Shown: positions 12,170 through 22,745 of the stretch, piece by piece
Numbering within the stretch: position 1 is the stretch's first letter
Layout: every line of letters begins with the position of its first letter
Notes under the pieces: generated by a model
What the model was told of the DNA's origin: nothing
The model's database searches: none
What the model saw: the letters and a program-made list of their open reading frames with translations, nothing else
Position numbers and translations under genes: made by a program
DNA from: Alligator mississippiensis
Lineage: Eukaryota; Chordata; Crocodylia; Alligatoridae
Length of the DNA stretch: 64,000 nucleotides
Direction of reading: 5' to 3'
Assembly (NCBI RefSeq): GCF_030867095.1
Contig: NC_081831.1
Span: 41,477,319-41,541,318 of the forward strand

Positions 12170-12960
12170 TTAAGATGGTTTAAGAAAAAAAACCCAGGAA
12201 AAAATAGAAAAAAAAAGCCTCTACTTACCTTAGAAGCAGGGATGGGGGGGTCCGGGGCCCCCTGGCAGAGCCCCCCCAGGCAGCACAGGGCAGCAGGGGG
12301 CAGGAGGGCCCAGGCTGGGGCCACTGGGGCTGTCCCTCTGCTCTGCACTTTGCGGGCAGGGCCCCAGTCAGCCAGATGGCAGTTGGAGCTGCCGGAAAGT
12401 GCTGGGATTTGGTTTTTTGGTTTTTTTAAACTATGGGGATTTTGAGGTGGGGGGCAGGGATTGGGGGATGGGGCCAGGCAGGGAAGTGATCAGGGAGGCT
12501 GGGGGGGAGGGCCTGGGCAGGGAAGTGATTGGGGGTGTCAGCGGGGCAGGCAGTGGGTGGATCCAGGCAGAACAGGGATCAGGGAAGCTGGGGGAGCGGG
12601 CAGGGCCAGCGGGGTTCCCCCCCATGTTCCCCTCCCCCCTCCTCCAGCCCCCCTGACTCCTTACTCGTGGGCACTAGAGCCCTGGTGCTGAACACACAGC
12701 CTGGCCAGCTGCGCATTTCAGCACCAGGGCAGGGGGCCAACCACAGAGATACTATGGCAGCCAGAGCATCTCTGTGGAGGACCCAGCCAGTTGCATCAGG
12801 GCACAGTTGCATCAGGGTTTTCCCACAGCTGTGGGAAAACCCAGTTGCATCAGGGCACAGTCTAGGACTTAAGTGGCCCTTGAGGAATTTCCTGTCAGTG
12901 CAGGCAAATGGTGATTTGGAGTAATATGGTCAGTGACTATGACCACTGGGTAGCCCCATA
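12170..12960. repeat. G/C-rich composite repeat block
   Basis: An A-rich tract near 12180-12215 is followed by ACTTACCTTAGAAGCAGGGA and a G/C-rich module. The same order (A tract, then a CTGGAAGCAGTGATC-type sequence and a CAGAGCCCCCC module) recurs inside the foldback element at about 26570-26690. Degenerate AGGGAAGTGATCAGGG units repeat from 12480 to 12600. It is probably the interior of a decayed foldback element, but I could not find its ends. Confidence 0.4.
12791..12860. repeat. Perfect 28-bp palindrome between short direct repeats
   Basis: GGGTTTTCCCACAG (12815-12828) is followed immediately by its exact reverse complement (12829-12842). Copies of TTGCATCAGGG lie at 12791, 12807 and 12844, so the palindrome sits within a small direct-repeat cluster. 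Confidence 0.9.
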
Positions 12961-13101
12961 CAGGTCTGCTATATCAGCAGTTCATTATTCTTGCTGTTAG
13001 ATCCAAGGGATGGGCAGTCATGTAGAATGGTGAAAGCTGACTCCAATGCAGGTACAGCAGAGTCCAAAAACTAGAACGAGGGACTGAGGGGCTGTCCCAG
13101 G

Positions 13102-14886
13102 TGTAGCAAAACCCCCAGGTTTTCTTTTTTTTTTTTAATTAGAATATGACATCCCCTTTTCCCCATCATTTCTGCCTTTTTCTCTCCCCTCCTCTATTCC
13201 CTATGGGTATATATATATAAGTAGTTATAAGTTAAGTTGAAACCCTGTGTACAAAAGTCCCTTTTATAGTAACCATGAGCTATTGTAATAGTGTTTTGCT
13301 GTGTGTGTTGGATTGCTGTAATGTATTACACCATATAGTTATTGTGTCTTAAGTGTCTATATGTTAACACTGTATGATTTAGGCCTGCAATGTGGGTTGG
13401 CATGAGTGATGTCAAGTATCCATTTTGTGTCAGGTTCCCACCTTGTTCCCATCTTGTCCCCATGCCCTGTTGTGCAAGTATGTTGCAATTATGACTCACA
13501 TTTAAGTCTGTAACCTCTCCCATGTAAATTGGTTTTCCTTGAATGCCTGAAACAAAAGAGTGAATAGATGAGTGAAACACAATGATAGCTGGATGACCTA
13601 CTAAATCACCCCACCATCAAAACAATACCTGGACCAATGACCCAGCCATTGGAACCACGCTCAGTATTCACAAAACAAAAGATGAGGCAACCCACCATTG
13701 TGCCAAGGTTGCACATGCTCAGTATGAACTTCTGAAACCCTCTGGGACAAAGCTGACCTTGCCTGGACATGCCCTCCTCAGAGGAGATCATAGGTAGTCT
13801 GCCCCATAAAAAGGGGTAGTGAAGACTGATTCCTTGGGACACCCTCTCCATCTGGACCAGCACCATGCCACACCACCTATCCACCCAGAGGCCCTGCCAG
13901 TGACCCCACTCTGGAAAACACCTTGCTGGAGAAGACCCCAACTGCCCATCGAGGATCAACTCACAGCCCAGGATACATAGCTATCACCCACCTTCCTTCC
14001 ACAAGCAAAGGACCTGGACTCTGTCCCTACACCCCTTGACTTCAATCCCTCCACTGAGCCTTTTTCTCTCCTGCTACCAGTGTGTGTGTGTGTGTGTGTG
14101 TGCGTGCGCGCACGCGCGTGCGTGCGTGCGTGCGTGTGGCTATGTAGCGTGTTATCTGATTAATAAACCTGTTATTTTGAAACCCCAAGTTGGGTTTTTA
14201 TCTTATTGACCTCCCAACCCTCCTCCTCAATCTCCCAACTTTCTGCCTCTCTGTTTCCAGCCCCAATCTCCCAACCTTCTGCCTCTCTCTTTCCTGGCTG
14301 TCTCCTCCTTGCCACCAGGCTTTTTCTCTTGCTTCCACCCCAGCACCAGTAACCTCAAGTAACCCTGGGGCCATTTGGCCTTAAGTAACCCCAAGCCTTA
14401 GTTCCTCAGCCCAGCTTCTCTCTAGTTTACCGGTTCTAATCCCACTCCCAGCAACTTTCACTCTCTACACTGTCACTTTTTCACCTTAACTTTGCCCCAG
14501 GTATCCCAAGCACACATATACACACTGTACCATCCAAGTTAGGAACTCACCTGTGTGTATGTGTAGGTGAGTGGTATGTGTGTGAACTGGTGAAAATATA
14601 TGTGTGTGTGTGTGTGATATATGAATTAGTGATCCATGTATGTGTATTGTGGCTGTTGGTAACTGATTTTATCTAATTTTTGGTGTGTGTAGTGTGTATG
14701 CGCTTGAATTGGTGATAGGTATGCATGTGCCGAGGCTGGTAATTTTGGATGTGTGCGCACCTGAGTTGGTAGTGGGGGTATATGCACCTAATTGATTTTT
14801 GTGTGTACATATGTGCAATTGTGTCACACCCTCCTGTCTAATAGCGCAATTTGAGATCCTGAGAGTTGGCCTGACCCCACAGGGCA
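13102..14886 (+). mobile_element. Solo retroviral LTR (family 1, copy 1), about 1.8 kb
   Basis: It is homologous along its length to 49397-51323. It starts TGTAGCAAAACCCCC and ends in CCCCACAGGGCA, giving TG...CA ends. A TATA-like CATAAAAAGG box lies at about 13805 and a polyadenylation signal AATAAA at 14162-14167, with a (TG)n tract between them. No gag, pol or env sequence adjoins it, which fits a solo LTR left by recombination. The 4-bp flanks do not match (CAGG and ACAC), unlike copy 2, which suggests age or recombination between proviruses. Confidence 0.75.
14081..14138. repeat. (TG)n/(CG)n microsatellite
   Basis: An alternating purine-pyrimidine run: (TG)10, a GCGCGCACGCGCG core, then GTGC units. 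The second LTR copy has only a plain (GT)n at the same place (about 50310-50331), so the CG-containing core arose in this copy. Such a tract can adopt Z-DNA. Confidence 0.9.
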
Positions 14887-16265
14887 ACACAGAGATCAGG
14901 GACCAAAAGTTCCAATGCAAATATCCAGTGACAGAGGCCAGGAGCCAGGGAATCTGAGTTGAGCAGGAACAGATACCAAGCTAGATCAGGAGCAGGGAAG
15001 AAGACTGAGGCAGGATCTGAGAACAGGGACTAAAGGTTAACAGAGTCAAGAAACAACATTGGGAGTGAGATGTAGTATACAGCTGTCCTTAAGTCTAGGA
15101 CCACAGCCTGTAAGGCAAGTCAGCTAAACAGGCAGCCTGCTCAGCCCCAGGTTGTCCAGATCTGCATGGACTGGTCTCCACATGAGCAGGGGAAAACAAC
15201 CTCTTGCATTCACAGTTGGTCATTGGTCATTTGATTCTATACTGTACATTAAAAGCTGACTGAATTCAATATCTGTTGTGGGCAAGTCAACTAATGATAG
15301 TGTATAGAGGGTAGCCTGGACAGGCACTTGACCAGATGGAAACAGTTGGCCCTACAACATGTCCCTCTGTACAGATACTCACTCATAGGAGTTTCAAACC
15401 TGTCCCAAGTAGAATCAATAGCTTATATTCCTCCCCAGTAGAGAACTATTCAGGTGCCTCAAATTTCCCCTTTCTCCCTGTGACAGGGGACAACTTCGCG
15501 GCCAAATCCCAAAGCGGCCAGCCCACCTGCTTAGGGTAGTCTGCCTCATCTCACCTGCCATGACTTGGTTGTTAACTTGATTTACTATGTGGGAGGCTTC
15601 CCATTCTGTGCCCTGATGCCAGGGGGTGCTATCCACAGCTCCAAACCTTCCCTACACCATGGCCCACGCCTCGAAGATGGCATCCAGATTATGATTACTT
15701 CCCCCAGCCTGAGGCCAGGGCAAATTCAGTCCATAATTGGGCTCCATTCACTCTCATACTCACTCCATCCCCCCCTCACAGGGGGCCTCTTGCATATTGC
15801 CCATCCTGGGTCACACTCCACTGTTCTAGATCCTCTTGAGCAACCCCTCGTGGGCTTTTGGGCTTAGCTACTCTCTCACTGGTACCATCACACAGCAACT
15901 TCAGTTCCCATGCATTCCTTTACTCTACATGGCAAAGCTTTAAACCAATGCTGGGCTGCATCTTCCCCAAGCCCCTCATTGGGCAACTAATTTCACCAAC
16001 ATGCAGTTGGGGTTGGCCCATGTACCACCATTCAAGCCACTCAAGCAGCCCTATTCGGTACACCCCCTGGTGCAGCCCTTCAGGCCACCCTCAGCAGCCC
16101 TAGTCTGCACCACCATATGCTCAGTCCTTCAGCTGCCCCTTATTGCACCCACTTTGAGCAGGCCCTCACCATAACTTTTCCCAACAACATTACTCCCTCC
16201 AGGGCCTCTGGGATCCTTTGTCCCTGCTGGGCTCAGGTGCCTACTAATGGACACACCTGGCCCCA
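14887..16265. other. Gene-free stretch, possibly a decayed repeat at 15540-16250
   Basis: No gene was found. Around 15550-15680 there is patchy similarity to the CpG-rich block at 28560-29960 (CTCACCTGCCATGACTTGG against CTCGCCTGCCACGACGTGG, and a shared CTCCAAACCTTCCCTACACC-like segment), suggesting an older CpG-depleted copy of one repeat family. Confidence 0.35.
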
Positions 16266-19150
16266 CTACTGTCAGAGTTCTCACAATTACTCACGAGCTG
16301 ATCACCTTCACCATCCACCATAAAGCTGGCAAGTCAGTCAGCAACACTGAAGTCCTTGACTTCAGGAAAGCTGACTTTGACAAGCTCAGGAGGCTTGTCA
16401 GTGAGGCCCTAAGGGACCACAACCCAAAGGAAAGGGGAGTTCAGGATGAGTGGTTGCTCCTCAAGGGAGCGATCCTGGATGCACAAGCAAAGTCTATCCC
16501 ATCTCGGAAGAAAGGCAGCAAAAGGGCACAGCAGCCCCTTTGGCTCTTCAGGGAACTAGCAGACCTCCTGCATCTAAAAAGAAAAACCTACAAAGGATGG
16601 AAGACTGAATCCACTTCCAAGGAAGAATATTCTGCACTGGTCTAGACCTGCAGTGAACCAGGAAAGCCAAGGCTGCAACTTAATTCCAACTAGCTACAAG
16701 TATTCAGGACAGTAAAAAGTCCTTTTTTAGATAAGTAGGGAGCTGGAGGAAAAGAAAGGGCAACATTGGACCCCTGCTAAACCAGATGGGAAAATTGACA
16801 ACCGATGCCCAGGAAAAAGCCAACTTGCTAAATGGGTACTTTGCATCACTTTTTCACCAGTTCTTAGGGACTCCCCTGCCCATTATGGGAAGGGAAGGCC
16901 TGGGTGAGGGAGATTCCTTACCCTCCATCAATGCTGACCTTGTGAAGGAATACCTTGAGAGGCTGGATACCTTCAAGTCAGTTTGCCCTGACAGTTTACA
17001 CCCCAGGGTGCTCAAGGAGCTGGCAAGCATCATAGATCAGCCCTTGGCAAGGTTCTTCAAGAACTCCTCGCACTCTGGTGAAGTGCTCGAAGATTGGAAG
17101 AAGGCCAACGTGGTGCCTATCTTCCAGAAAGGGAGAAAAGTGGATTCGGCAAACTACAGGCCCATCAGCCTGACCTCTACCCTGGGGAAGGTCTTAGAAA
17201 GGATTATCAAAGAGACCATTCTTAACAGACTGGCTGATGGCAACATCCTCAGGGATAGCCAGCGCAGGTTTGGCTGTGGGTAGGTCTTGCTTGACTAATC
17301 TTATTTCCTTTTATGACCAGGTGACCTATCACCTGGACAAGGGATAAGAGACTGATGTCATATATCTTGACTTTAAAAAAGCCTTCAATCTGGTATCTGA
17401 TGAATACCACTTAGCAAAACTGGCCAACTGCAGCCTCAGCTTCACCACGATCTACTGGCTGGGGAACTGGCTCCGTGGTCAGACCCAGAGGGTGGTGGTT
17501 AATGGAAGTCAATCATCATGGTGCCCTGTGACTAGTGGGGTCCCTCAAGGCTCTGTCCTTGGGCCAACACTATTCAACATCTTCATTAATGATGTGGACA
17601 CTGGTATCAGAAGCGGACTGGCCAAGTTCAGCAACGACACCAAACTTTGGGGTAAAGCGTCCACACCTGGGGACAGGAGATCGATCCAGGCTGACCTTGA
17701 CAGGCTCAGGAAATGGGCAGATGAGAACCTGATGGTGTTTAACATTGAAAAATGCAAGGTTCTCCACCTTGGGAAGAAAAACCCGCAGCAGCATGCTTAT
17801 AGGCTCGTCAGTGCTACGTTGGCTAGCACTACAGATGAAAAGGACTTGGAGGTCATAGTTTCATAGTAGTTTGGGGTCAGAAGGGGCCTGAACAGATCAT
17901 CTAGTCTGACCCTCTGCCACTGGCAGGAGCACACGCTGGGATCACATGACCCCAGACAGGTGTTCGTCCAACTAATTTTTTAATTTACCCAAGGTAGGAG
18001 CGAGGACCACTTTCCTTGGAAGTTGGTTCCAGAGCCTAGGCACCCTAACAGTGAAATAGTGCCTCCTAATCTCTAACCTGAACCTATTCTCCAGCAGCTT
18101 CTGGCCATTGTTCTTCGTCACCCCAGGTGCTGCTGGGGGGAATAGGGCCCTTCCCATTTGCTGCTGATCTCCCATAATGAGTTTGTAGGCAGCCACCAAA
18201 TCCCACTTCAGTCTCCACTTGCTGAGGCTGAACAGGTTCAGGTCTCTCAGCCTCTCCTCATAGGGCCTGCTCTGTTGCTCTCCATCCAAGTGGGTGGCCC
18301 TCCTCTGAACCCTCTCAAGGCAGGCCACATCCTTCTTAAAGTGCGGTGCCCAGAACAGGATGCATTACTCCAATTGTGGTGTGACTAATGTCACGTAGAG
18401 GGGGAGTATCACTTCTCTGGACCGGCTTGAGATGCATTTTTGGATGCACAACAAGGTGCGATTGTTTTTGCAGGCTGCGGTCTGGCATTGGCAGCTCATG
18501 TTCATCTTGGAGTCAATAATGATGCTGCAGTGAGTAAAGCGAGAAAAACGCTGGCTTGCATCCATAGATGCTTCTCAAACAAATCCCAGGACATCATTCT
18601 CCTGCTGTACTTTGGCTTTGGTGAGGCCGCAGCTGGAGTATTGCATCCAGTTTTGGGCCCCCACAATTCAAAAAGGATATGGAGAAGCTTGAGAGAGTGC
18701 AGAGGAGAGCCACACGCATGATCAGTGGTCAGGCAAACAGGCCTTATGATGAGAGGCTAAGAACTATGAGACTTCAGCCTGGAAAAGCGCAGGCTCAGGG
18801 GTGATCTGGTGGCTGCCTATAAGTTTATCAGGGGTGCTCACTAGGATCCAGGGCAACGTCTGTTCACCAGAGTGCCCCAGGGGATGACAAGATTGAACAG
18901 TCACAAACTCCTCCATGACTGTTTCAGGCTGGACATAAGGAAGAACTTCTTTACTGTCCGAGCCCCCAAGGTGTGGAATAGACTGCCACTGGAGGTGGTT
19001 CAAGCACCTACTTTGAACGCGTTCAAGAGACATCTGGATATTTATCTTCCTGGGATCCTATGACCCCTGCTGACTTCCTACCCCTGGGGTGGGGGGGCTG
19101 GACTCAAAGATCTTCTGAGGTCCCTTCCAGCCCTAATGTCTATGAAATCT
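16266..19150 (+). pseudogene. CR1 LINE, 5'-truncated and inactivated (copy 1)
   Basis: ORF2 of a CR1 retrotransposon. The endonuclease is almost entirely missing; sequence starts near its C-terminal end (LDFRKADF linker at about 16355). The reverse transcriptase follows at about 16786-17870 with YRPISLTS and IYLDF blocks, a frameshift or stop near 17284 and another stop near 17345. The catalytic FADD box reads FSND (about 17628-17640), so the enzyme would be dead even without stops. A second CR1 piece in the opposite direction splits the element at 17866-18515. The C-terminal domain resumes at about 18516, and the 3' UTR ends with the CR1 hallmark CCTATGACCC...CCAGCCCTAATGTCTATGAAATC at about 19147. 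It is not a host gene. Confidence 0.9.
17866..18515 (-). mobile_element. CR1 3' fragment nested antisense inside copy 1
   Basis: Read on the minus strand it encodes the end of CR1 ORF2 (IDSKMNMSCQ..., LERVQRRATHL..., FRLEIRRHYFTVRVPRLWNQLP) followed by the 3' UTR that finishes at the TTTCATAGTAG edge. The host CR1 runs up to this edge (KDLEVIV) and resumes after it (NNDAAVSKARKTLACIHRC). The nested piece carries the IDSKMNMS subtype also seen at 31761-35510, while the host is of a different subtype. It is 5'-truncated. Confidence 0.85.
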
Positions 19151-20514
19151 GAGATGGTGGGGGCCAGGCTTAATGTGCTCCTACTTGTCTTTCACCAGGA
19201 AGGTTAAAGGTCCTGGCTTTTAGTTGAGATTTCCCTGCCACAGGCAGTCCCACCAGTCCCTCCCTACTCTGGTAGAGTGCAGTTTTAGGTCATGCCCAGG
19301 ACCAGAAGCCTCCATGACATCCCCATAGAGCTCCTGCCCTTATCTCCAGGATCTTCCTAAGCCATAGCTCAGCTGGCTGATGTTTCTCTCATGGACACTG
19401 GCAGCAAACTGCTGCCTCCCCCTACATAAGCTAGGTCCTAAAATGGCCACCCTAATCAGGCAGCTGCTGGCTGCCTGCCTCAGCCCTTAAAGTGACGAGC
19501 ACCTGAAGGTGTGCTGCAACACACCCCTGCACAGCTTCAGCTTTCTACCCTCTAAATCAGAAACACCAAAGGTCCTGAAACTCCACTGACTGGTCAGTCA
19601 TTGTATTGCACCAAAGCTCCTTTGGCACTGAAGGGTCTCTGAAGAGGAGTAGACTACAAATGACATATCTGACACCATTTTAATCTGTCTGTTACTGGCA
19701 TCAGAGCAAAGCTCTCCCCAGTTATGAATAGTCTAAACTAGAGAGATAGAAATTCTTGTGTCAGATCAGGTCTGGCCTCCATTACATTTACTGCTCCATG
19801 TCTGACAGAAGTTAGTATTAGACACAGCAGATGAAGGCTTAAAAGCCCTATAAATGCTGATTCTGCCAAAATGTTCCTCTTGGGGAAGGTCTCCCCAACC
19901 TCAGGCAATCAGCACTGTTCTTCCCTATTTGTATTGGCTCTACAAGGTAAGAAGCCATCCCCCATGGCTGAGGCAAGCATAGAGTTCCATTGGGTCCTAA
20001 AAGCTGCATGAAAGCTGTGCTGTGTTCTGTGGTGGAGAACAAACTGCTGCAAGGAGGTTTGAAGCCACAGACTCTGATCCAGGCTACGAGCTGTGTCTCC
20101 TGGACACATTTCTTTTGCTTTCTTTAACTGCATTACCAACCATCTCTCAAACAGATAAAGCAACAATCATTAACTCATCTACAAGGTAAGTTTCATTCTG
20201 CTTTTCCTATTAGGAACCGATAAGCTTTCAGTCATCAATCCTCTTCCCTGAGGAAGGACTGAGAGCAAGATGAGAAGTAGATTATCCTATGACTCCACCC
20301 TGATCCTTTCACACATTTTAGTTTTGATGATGACTCAGTGCTGAACCACATACCTAGCCCTGGCAAGTCACTGAATCCTGACTTGAGGCATCCCCTGCTA
20401 TGCCAACCCTGGGTTGCCCACACAGCTCTACAGACATCCCTTACTTCTGAGGGTGTGAACACACAACACAGTCATTACCTAATAAACTGGCTGTGCAATA
20501 TAGTAAAGAAATAT
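19151..20514. other. Gene-free stretch
   Basis: Nothing supportable was found. It has no splice-flanked conserved frame and no clear repeat. Confidence 0.5.
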
Positions 20515-20640
20515 AGTTAGATGTGTTAGTCTGAAGTCAAGTAGAAAGCAGAGTTAGATTCACACCCTATAGACTAACCAAACCAGCTTTATTGAGCTGA
20601 AGCTCACTTCATCAGATGCTGAGCAGTAAAATCAAAGATG
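20515..20640. repeat. Interspersed repeat (GTTAGTCTGAAGTCA family), copy 1
   Basis: It shares GTTAGTCTGAAGTCA, AGAAAGCAGAGT and TATAGACTA blocks with 30370-30450. This copy also has the GCTCACTTCATCAGATGC segment that I recall from widespread reptilian repeats. The class is unresolved. Confidence 0.5.
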
Positions 20641-22574
20641 GTACATGACATACAACAACATAACGAATCTGCAGATAACAGAAAAATCTCTGCAACCCCC
20701 TTGAAAAATGTACAATATCTTTACAGTGCAGTAAAGTTGCTATGTAGAACATATCACATGTCCACTCCCTGACTCTCGGCACTCCCTGATATTGTGGTCC
20801 TATTACCCACACCCTGCTCTGCTAACAGAGTTCAGGTGCATTAGAGAGACACCTGGCAGGAGTTGTAGGACTGAGAATTAAGCCATGACCTGCTTGCCCC
20901 CAGCAGTGCCTGGGTCTCCCAGCAGCTTTGCCAATGCGCCTCCATTCTCATGCTTAAGGACGCAGATCTTCTGGTTGGGAGGCCTAACCCAAGCAGAAAC
21001 TGCCAGCCATGCTGAATGTTGTGGTGCTTTTCATGCTATGACAGAGTCTAATAAAGCTTAGGATGAAATTGGCTCCCTCACTCAGATATACTCCTGGAAC
21101 GGGGCACCAATACCGTACTCTTAACATAAATGCCTTGTCAGGTGTTCCTTAGCCCTACTCTACTATCAGGCTCCCTCTGTATCATGCTCTGTCCCTCTTC
21201 AAGCATCCCCTAGGACCATCTCCAACATGACCCATCTCCCAGTTCCTCTCCACTGCACTCCTAGCTCCCCTATCTTATCCGTATTCTCCTTCCACATCCT
21301 AAATTCTTGCTCATAATCCAACATTTCGTGCAAAAAGCCTCTTTCCCTTGTCCTGGATGTCAATGCAGATCTTGCTTCCTCCCACACTCCTTCCAACAGA
21401 GGATCCCTCCTCTCACAAGGTGGCCCACTCCAGCTGTCAAGAGCAGCTCCTCCCCTCCTCCTACTCAATTGACCCAGTGCCCGCCTCCTTCATTCCAAAC
21501 TGCTCTTAAGTAGAATTCTAAGTGAGAGTTTATTGGTTAGATGCATTTCAGCCCAAGCCTTGCAATACTTCCCAGGGATACTGGGACATACTACAGAATA
21601 CCACCTAAAGAACCATGCTAAACCATGCTACAGTAGCTGACAATTGACTATGACTTAATGAGGAAGGAAACAGGGAAATGCTCATTGCCCTCAAACTGTG
21701 CTGAATGTTTGGAAGTAATGCATGTCCAATGGGTAAAGGACAGCACCCCTGACCAACACTCTTCATCTTTAACACTGTTCTCAGTGGGGGTTGAAAGAGA
21801 ATAAATGCCACCCAGTTCCCAGGCTACAGAGGACAGACAGTACCTCCAACGGCTTGGCATCACATTGAGTGGCAGGAATGTGGTCTTCACTCAATTGATG
21901 AAATAACATTTGCATTTAACTGACCCAAAGTAACATACCCCAACATATTGTTCAGTTTTAATTTGCTTACTCAGCCAATAAAAGCAAAATGAGAAACAAC
22001 ATCTAATTAAAAATATCGATCTGCAGCAGTCAAAACTCAGTGGAGCTGGCTGGGAGTGAGACCCTCAGCAAACCTGGCTACTCCAAGGGAAACAACAATA
22101 GGGAGGAACGAGCAGCTTTCCAAGTAATAACATGGCTGTGAAGTCAGGATACCAAACATATGCACATCCTAGTTTTCTTTGATCCCTGGACAGTTGGGAA
22201 GTATTTTATACTGAAAATGTTCTGTTTCCAAAGGGCAATTAAGTGATTAATACTCAACTGCTTTATGATGCAAGCCTTATAAATAAGTTCTGTGATTTTA
22301 ATGCAATTTACTCTGTAAATATCCTGCCATACCATGAAAAATCCTCTACATTTGTGCAAGTAACAGTCTGTACCTCAAAGTTCAGAAATCAGAGACATGA
22401 ATAAAAAGTCAAGGTCACATGTCTTTGTCTTTCTCAAAGAGATGCCCCAGGCCATGTACAAGTTGCTGTATTCAAGGCAGGAATCATTGAATGAAATTCA
22501 ATTGCCTGTGCTATAAATTCAGACTAGATTATCACTATAGGCCCTTCTGGTTTTACAAGCTGTGAAGATTCAGA
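20641..22574. other. Gene-free stretch
   Basis: No gene was found. A minus-strand open frame at 21199-21468 (89 codons) was inspected and has no recognisable family or repeat origin. It is not called. Confidence 0.45.
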
Positions 22575-22745
22575 GAATCATAGAAATATAGGTCTGGGAA
22601 GGAACCTCAAGAGGTCACCTCTTACAATTCCTTGCCCCCCTGTGTCTCACACCCCAGGCAAATATTTGTCCAACCTGCACTTAAAAACTTCAAGTGATGC
22701 AGATTCCACAACCTCCTAGGTAATCTGCTCCAGGGCTTAGCCAGT
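22575..22745 (-). mobile_element. CR1 3'-end fragment
   Basis: The edge AATCATAGAAATATAGG...GGAAGGAACCTCAAGAGGTCA is the reverse complement of the CR1 3' terminus. About 170 bp of 3' UTR and terminal coding sequence are retained. It is 5'-truncated, as most CR1 copies are. Confidence 0.8.

Noticed and set aside
13098..14884. CAGG on both sides as a target duplication for LTR copy 1
   Set aside because: The right-hand CAGG lies inside the LTR, because copy 2 has the same CACAGGGCA end before its own ATAA duplication.
21199..21468. 89-codon minus-strand frame with a plausible mixed composition
   Set aside because: No family recognised and no neighbouring exon or repeat context. A protein search would decide; a hit to a known exon or transposase would revive it.
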